A stretch of 64,000 nt of DNA from Diphasiastrum complanatum (Eukaryota > Streptophyta > Lycopodiopsida > Lycopodiales > Lycopodiaceae), in NCBI GenBank assembly GCA_029204225.1, contig CM055104.1, forward strand, positions 45,699,835 through 45,763,834. Reading direction: 5' to 3'. The notes below the pieces were generated by a model that was not told the origin of the DNA, did no database searches, and saw only the letters and a program-made list of their open reading frames with translations. Position numbers and translations under genes: made by a program. Every line of letters begins with the position of its first letter. The stretch's first letter is position 1. Of the stretch, positions 58,441 through 64,000 are shown one piece after another.

Positions 58441-60892
58441 GTCAGTAATAAGTGCATTCCAATAAAGGATTCACTCTATTACAACCAGGACTTCCCCTTC
58501 AATTATTTTCAACCCTAGTGACAAGTCTATTCAAACAAGTAGTAATTTATATGACATAACAGTCTTTCAGAAGAATAACTTCATGCTGGAAAGAATCATA
58601 TAAACCAGTCTGATGTCTTATATCAAGAAATTACTAAGAAGTAGAGGATTAATTAAGAATCGAGAAATAGATTTGAGGGCCTCTGATTTTGTAAATAATG
58701 AGATACCACATTGGGATCTAGATTAAACCTCAAAATTTCCCAAAATACCCCACATTTGATCAAACAGTTTATTTTTTCCATATATCGACTAGGTATTAAA
58801 ACACACCATTGATCACCAGATCTTTACAGTCCTAGAATTTCCTTTCCAAAATTACTGATGTCCCATACCACCAGCATTTCTTTCCAGAAAACCCTTAACC
58901 GCCTTATCTGATATTCTAGAGATCCATTGATGATCTAGCTATCCTATAATCACTATAGGATATTATCTCTTGCTCCCAAAAAATACTATGAATTTTCCAC
59001 CATTAATTATTTAACAAGTATCTCAAAAGCTTTGGTTTGTTCAATTTTAATGACCAAAATCTCAAAACCACAATAACCGATTGATCGGTGTTCTACCGAT
59101 ATGAAAAGGAGAAAACCGAAAGAAAAACACAGTTTAACTCCATTTACTGAGAGTACCAATACTCCAGAGTTTAATTGGTTTAAGTAGCATCGTACCAAGG
59201 AATCAAATTCCTAAATTGGGTATATGCCTGAGAACTGTACCACTCTCTTTGTTCCATCAAGATCAGCTTAGAAATATAATCACTCCGAAAACTGATTATT
59301 ACAGCTGGACCAAAGATCCAACAGTACCAAAGTTCCAATTAACCGACTTAAAAAAGGCCTAGGAAAACAACATGCAAACTAAGCACATGCAAAGAGCCAC
59401 CCAACCCAAGAGTTTGATCTACCCTTTAACAACTGCATGAGTCCAAAAGCCCCACAATGTAGTCCCATCCAAAAGGGAAGCTAAAAAGCATATTCCATCT
59501 TCAAGGTCAGAAACCCTAAAGAGGTTCCCTCAACCAAGGCATGGAAAAAAAGCAAGCTCGTTCTGTTGGCCTCATAGTCGCTACAGCCGCATCATCCTCA
59601 TCGCGCTCCTCTTCAAAAGCCTTCATGGCCGGAAACAGAATCAACTGCCTCACTGCAGTATTCGCATCAACCATCTCTGAAAAGATAGGTCTGCACCGCT
59701 CCTACTGCTGCCATCGCTGGGAAATGGATCCATGGCTGCAGTTATGCCACACACAGTTCAAAGGCTTATTGCAAGACCCCCATATTCAGACACAGGGTGC
59801 AAACGATTGGGAATGACTGAATTCCAGCCAACAGCCAGTCCACACAGGTTGTACACTCACCGCTTGCCTATCTGCAGAGTTCTGAATTCATAACGGAATT
59901 CATCCTCTCCAAACTCTGCATTCATAATGGAATGCATCCTCTCCATTTGGTGTCCCTCAATGGATCGACCATAAATTAGAATAGAGAGTCTATGAATTTC
60001 TTGAACTTACTTCTGCAGAAAGCAATTGGGAAACAACATGTATTCCAGGACTGATAACTCCAAATGATCATGATTTTTTTTTTCTGCTTACCATGACATA
60101 AAGGGTTCAACCCGAAACAGAAGAAGGAAAAAATCATCGATTATATTCTGGGAGTGAACCAATTTCAGTTGGTTAATCTCTCGTCTTACATATTTTCTGC
60201 ATATACATAGATGATTATTCACACTGCAATTTCCATTCTATGTTCAAATGATTTGTAGGTTATTCAGGAGGACGGTCCATTCTTTGGCAACATCAGACCT
60301 CAACATGCAATCATCAATTCAAGAATTTAAGGTTGCTTGTTTGTCTATTTCAATAGGAAAAATTGATTCAAAGTCAGTTTTTCAATAGACACAAGTCCCC
60401 TAACCAGAATCTTGAACATTCAAAAACATTATGGCTTCATGCATGCTATTGAATCCTCACATGCATAGCATTCAATCAACAAAATACTATGGATTTAAGA
60501 ACAGACAAGCAGCTGGATCTGCCGATGCTGATTCCATAATTTTGAACAACTCTAATTCCAGCAATGAGGAATTCTGATCACCATTCGAGAATAATCACTC
60601 GAGAATAATCACACACGCAGATCACCTACAACTATGGAAACTTCTCAAGAGATTAGAAAAACAAGACTGGATTGAACTCTAATTCCAAGCAACCTCTCAC
60701 CAAATTGCGAAAAAATAGAAGTGCACTCTACCTCCAACTTTGCTAAGCATGCTTTAAACCAGAATTAGTGAATACTTATCCAAACTTCCCTTGAGAATAA
60801 GCACTCCTTTATGGGATACAATCCAAGCGCTTTACTTTTCAAAACAATGTATAACTTGCCATCAATTCCATCCAAGACCGCATCTTGGCCGG
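58440..60892 (-). mobile_element. Probable non-coding 5' internal region of split element (family L)
   Basis: It follows the primer site of the LTR at 60,906-61,380 on the minus strand. No credible ORF was seen over 2.4 kb. The junction with the gypsy remnant is not defined, and the inversion breakpoint proposed here should lie in this interval. A 91-codon plus-strand ORF at 59,541 is not supported. Confidence 0.45.
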
Positions 60893-60904
60893 GCTCTAAT
60901 ACCA
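60893..60904 (-). other. Primer binding site of split element (family L)
   Basis: On the minus strand TGGTATTAGAGC lies one base after the LTR end TTTACA. It has one change from the tRNA-iMet-type site. It proves that this LTR is a 5' LTR. Confidence 0.85.
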
Positions 60905-60905
60905 A

Positions 60906-61380
60906 TGTAAAGACCATAAGGGATAACTCCCTAAGATGAGGATAGGAGAACACAATAAGAGAGACAATGGAGCCAAACCGCCCAACCAATCCTAGATCAA
61001 ACCTGGATCTAGCCCCCAAGCCATGCCATGTGAAGCAAGAGGAGAAGAGAGAAACTGGTAACCCTAAACCCCATATGTCGACGGGAGAATCTCCATCTCA
61101 TTATATAGAGAGTAGAGTCCTGTGCATGAAACCATGCAACCCCCATGCAGGTCAATTATAAATAGATCCCTTTTCTTCATGCAGTCCTCCTGCCTATATC
61201 CGTCACACAGGCATGCAATACTTGTCTCAATTAGAGTGTCTGGGTCCTCTCAAGGTAATTAGTCACAAACATGTCTCAACATGGAATTAAATCTCGGCGT
61301 GACCAATAATCTTGCGTACTGGAGGGCCGGTCTACCATATTAGGACCTTTCCAGGTCTTTAACCGAATATGGCCATAACA
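60906..61380 (-). repeat. 5' LTR of split element (family L)
   Basis: This 475-bp LTR (TGTTATGGCC...TTTACA on the minus strand) is homologous over its length to 45,360-45,823. It is flanked on its outer side by TCTAT (61,385-61,381) and a copia frame that ends in mid-protein. Confidence 0.88.
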
Positions 61381-62357
61381 ATAGAGATAACTTTGCCTCT
61401 TTCTGAGTGCAAGGACCCTTTTACTTTTATCAAGAATTTTACATGAGTTTGTCTCAAACTCTACCTTATGTCCCAAATCAGTAATTCTACTGATCGACAA
61501 TAAATTTGTCGTCAGATTCGAGACATACAAAACATTTGGTATCAGCTTCGACACCCCATGCAAAAAATTCACTCTAATAGTGCCTTCACCTTCAATTATA
61601 TGTGAGATATTGTCTCCAAGGTGAACATATCTCTTAGTGTTGTGGGCTTAATAATCTGAAAACCATTCTTGACTCGTCATATGTTGTGTCGCTCCAGAAT
61701 CGAAGAACCATTCCTCGGATCGATCTGCATGATGGTGATGGTTCACACCATGAAGGCTTCCTACTCGTCGTCGACTTTGACATTCTGCTATGTGTTGATA
61801 GTTGCATTGGCTTGTTGATCTTGCTATTTCCTTTTGTTGTTGTTAAATTTCAGAATTCGACAGTCCTGGATCTCGTGATTTTTCCTTTTGTAGTACTTGC
61901 AGATAAAATTTTTTATGAGCAGGTTGCTGGTTTCTGGGATTGACCTTTCTTATTTGACTGCTCATGATTGTTGTTGTTCTTCTTGGCAGCTATATTCTTA
62001 TGTTGGTTCTCTTTCTTTTTCTTGGAGAACAAAGCTTGAGAGTCATTGATGGAGGACGAGGATGCTCCATTCCTACGAGTTTCCTCCTGCAACAGCATAG
62101 TTATGACTCTAGATAACGTTATTTATGAGTGAGTGGAAATCATCATCATCCAGTTTTCATAAGAAGATGACAGACTAGACAATAAAGTCATTACAACATC
62201 AGAATCTTCAATTGCTGAATCTATGGCTGCCATCTATTCTAGTAGTCTTGAAATGATTTATGTGATTCTGAACAGAATCATATTCTGACATTCTGAGGGA
62301 GAAGAACTTCTTTCTTAAATGTAGCTTTGAAGTGACATCTCTCACTTCATAGAGCGT
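61381..62357 (-). pseudogene. Left half of a copia element: gag C-terminus, protease, pre-integrase (copia-4L)
   Basis: On the minus strand: a gag part with stops (to about 62,357), MLLQEETRRNGASSSS (62,098), a knuckle reading CKYYKRKNHEIQDC (second Cys is Tyr), protease FFDSGATQHMTS (about 61,700), HIIEGEGTIRVNFLHGVSK, LIPNVLYVSNLTTNLLSI, and up to LRKRQSYLY at the LTR. It resembles copia-6. The frame continues in phase at 45,824 on the plus strand. Confidence 0.85.
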
Positions 62358-62598
62358 GCGACATTTCAATGTATTTACATACAATAAATGAATGGATCTA
62401 GATTAGTGAAGAGATAAGGGATGGAGAGGATAGGAATCCAACAAAAACTGGATGACTTTAACTATGTTTTGACTTTATGGTGTTTTTTTTGTTGTTGGTA
62501 CTGTATATACTTTCAACTTTGTCTTACCTTGTTGATTTACGAATGAAGGTTTCAAAAGGTGTGGTCTTGACTTATGAAGATGAACTATGTGTCACTAT

Positions 62599-62737
<139 letters not shown>

Positions 62738-63544
62738 AGATCATGAAAATGTTATACAAAAGTTTTGTTGTGTTATGAAAATATTAATTATGCTAGAAAT
62801 TTTGAGCTTAAGAACATCCTTCAAAAAAAAAAAACTACTTTTTGCTCAAATTCCTTAGATTTTTATTACCAGATTGGCATTTGCAACATTGAACATGATA
62901 TGACAATCACTAGTATTATAAAATTTAAATCCCATAATCAAGTGTGTTGGGAATCAGTGCAAAAAATACAATTGACGTAGTAGTTCTAGTTGTCTTCAAG
63001 ATCTTGTAACTCATTATCACACATTTGAATGAGTTTACAAAATCATTAACACGTATCTAAGACAACCATACGTACAATTTAGTTGAAGTGTCTATGGAAA
63101 CCATGGAATTGTAGATAATGATCTATAAATAACTTTGCAATAAAGTAGCTAAAACAAAACTAAGATTCGTGCATTATAGATAGAACACATCATACTTCAA
63201 CCACACCATACATGACATTAGGACATACAAGGATCATTCAGACAAGCGTGGATCATAAATAGTTAGTTGCTTATTGATTGAAGAAGTGTATAAGATTATA
63301 ATGCACTAGTATACAATATGAGAATCCACTCAAAAATTTATATAAGAATCATCAAGGGGAGTCATCTTTCCATTTTACTTTTTAGATATTATTTTAACCT
63401 ATTTATACTCATCAGATGATGGATTATGGCACTTGAAGATTAGGTTGTTGTAGTGAAATTAAACACCAACAGTGCATACTGTTCATTGTATAGTAATTTT
63501 GACTATAGATTCTTTTCATATTTTTCAAACACATCATCAACTTT

Positions 63545-63656
<112 letters not shown>

Positions 63657-64000
63657 GACAGATCCCCTGCTCCAGAGGACCTGTTGTTTACTCGTTTCTC
63701 TGATTCTTTCTACTTCTTCAGAACCGTTTCTGCCTGTTACTAGGCTTAAAGGCATTCGTTAGATCTCTTCTTGATTTAATAATGCCAACCCAAGCAGAAG
63801 AGACATAGTGTCATTTTAGTATTTTCTTTATGTCCTGTCTGTCAGAGGACAACTCAGGGACGTCGCTCTTGAACTCACTTACATTCTACATGGATGCAAG
63901 CCAAGAACGCTCATTCACAAATCAACATACAAACCAATGAACGTTCTACAGATTCTACAGCTACCTACGCTTAAAATGGACTGAAATCAGAGCCTACACT

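Noticed and set aside
59541-59816. 91-codon plus-strand ORF as a gene
   Set aside because: Ser-rich start and no recognisable domain, promoter or repeat support. It lies in what is probably the non-coding interior of a minus-strand retroelement.

Overview
This is nuclear DNA of a land plant. The evidence is one spliced housekeeping gene with about 28 GT-AG exons, embedded in nested and decayed Ty1/copia and Ty3/gypsy retrotransposons, plus long CT/TA/TG microsatellites. Nothing bacterial, organellar or CRISPR-like was seen. The species cannot be named from the sequence.

Layout. 1-9.0 kb: a copia gag remnant, then a decayed repeated coding element of unknown family (here called family P, copy A), split by a 5.4-kb copia element with both LTRs and a GGTGG target duplication. 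Where family P resumes after the insertion it encodes six heptads like the RNA polymerase II CTD. 9.0-13.4 kb: GC-rich palindromic DNA, a gypsy integrase remnant, a microsatellite and unassigned sequence. 13.4-27.5 kb, minus strand: a complete SMC4 gene (condensin ATPase) of 28 exons, about 1260 residues, with Walker A, hinge, signature motif and Walker B visible. An E2F-type site and two G-boxes lie upstream of its ATG. 27.8-31.1 kb: unassigned, with one foldback. 31.1-38.75 kb: family P copy C, split by a 6.0-kb copia element (both LTRs, PBS, GCAAT duplication). 38.75-43.4 kb: copia fragments, family P copy B on the plus strand, another copia and a gypsy RT fragment. 43.4-62.4 kb: more nested retroelements, including a gypsy element inside a copia RNase H (TACTG duplication) and two LTRs of one family in opposite orientation.

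Main structural result. The LTR at 45,360-45,823 (+) and the LTR at 60,906-61,380 (-) look like the 3' and 5' LTRs of one insertion into one copia element. Each is flanked on one side only, by the two halves of a copia reading frame, and both flanks carry the 5-bp word TCTAT. The two halves now face in opposite directions, which fits an inversion that broke the inserted element.

The only gene here likely to serve the host is SMC4. The retroelement reading frames examined all carry stops, frameshifts, deletions or lost catalytic residues. Coordinates and splice sites were read by hand, so boundaries may be off by a few bases.
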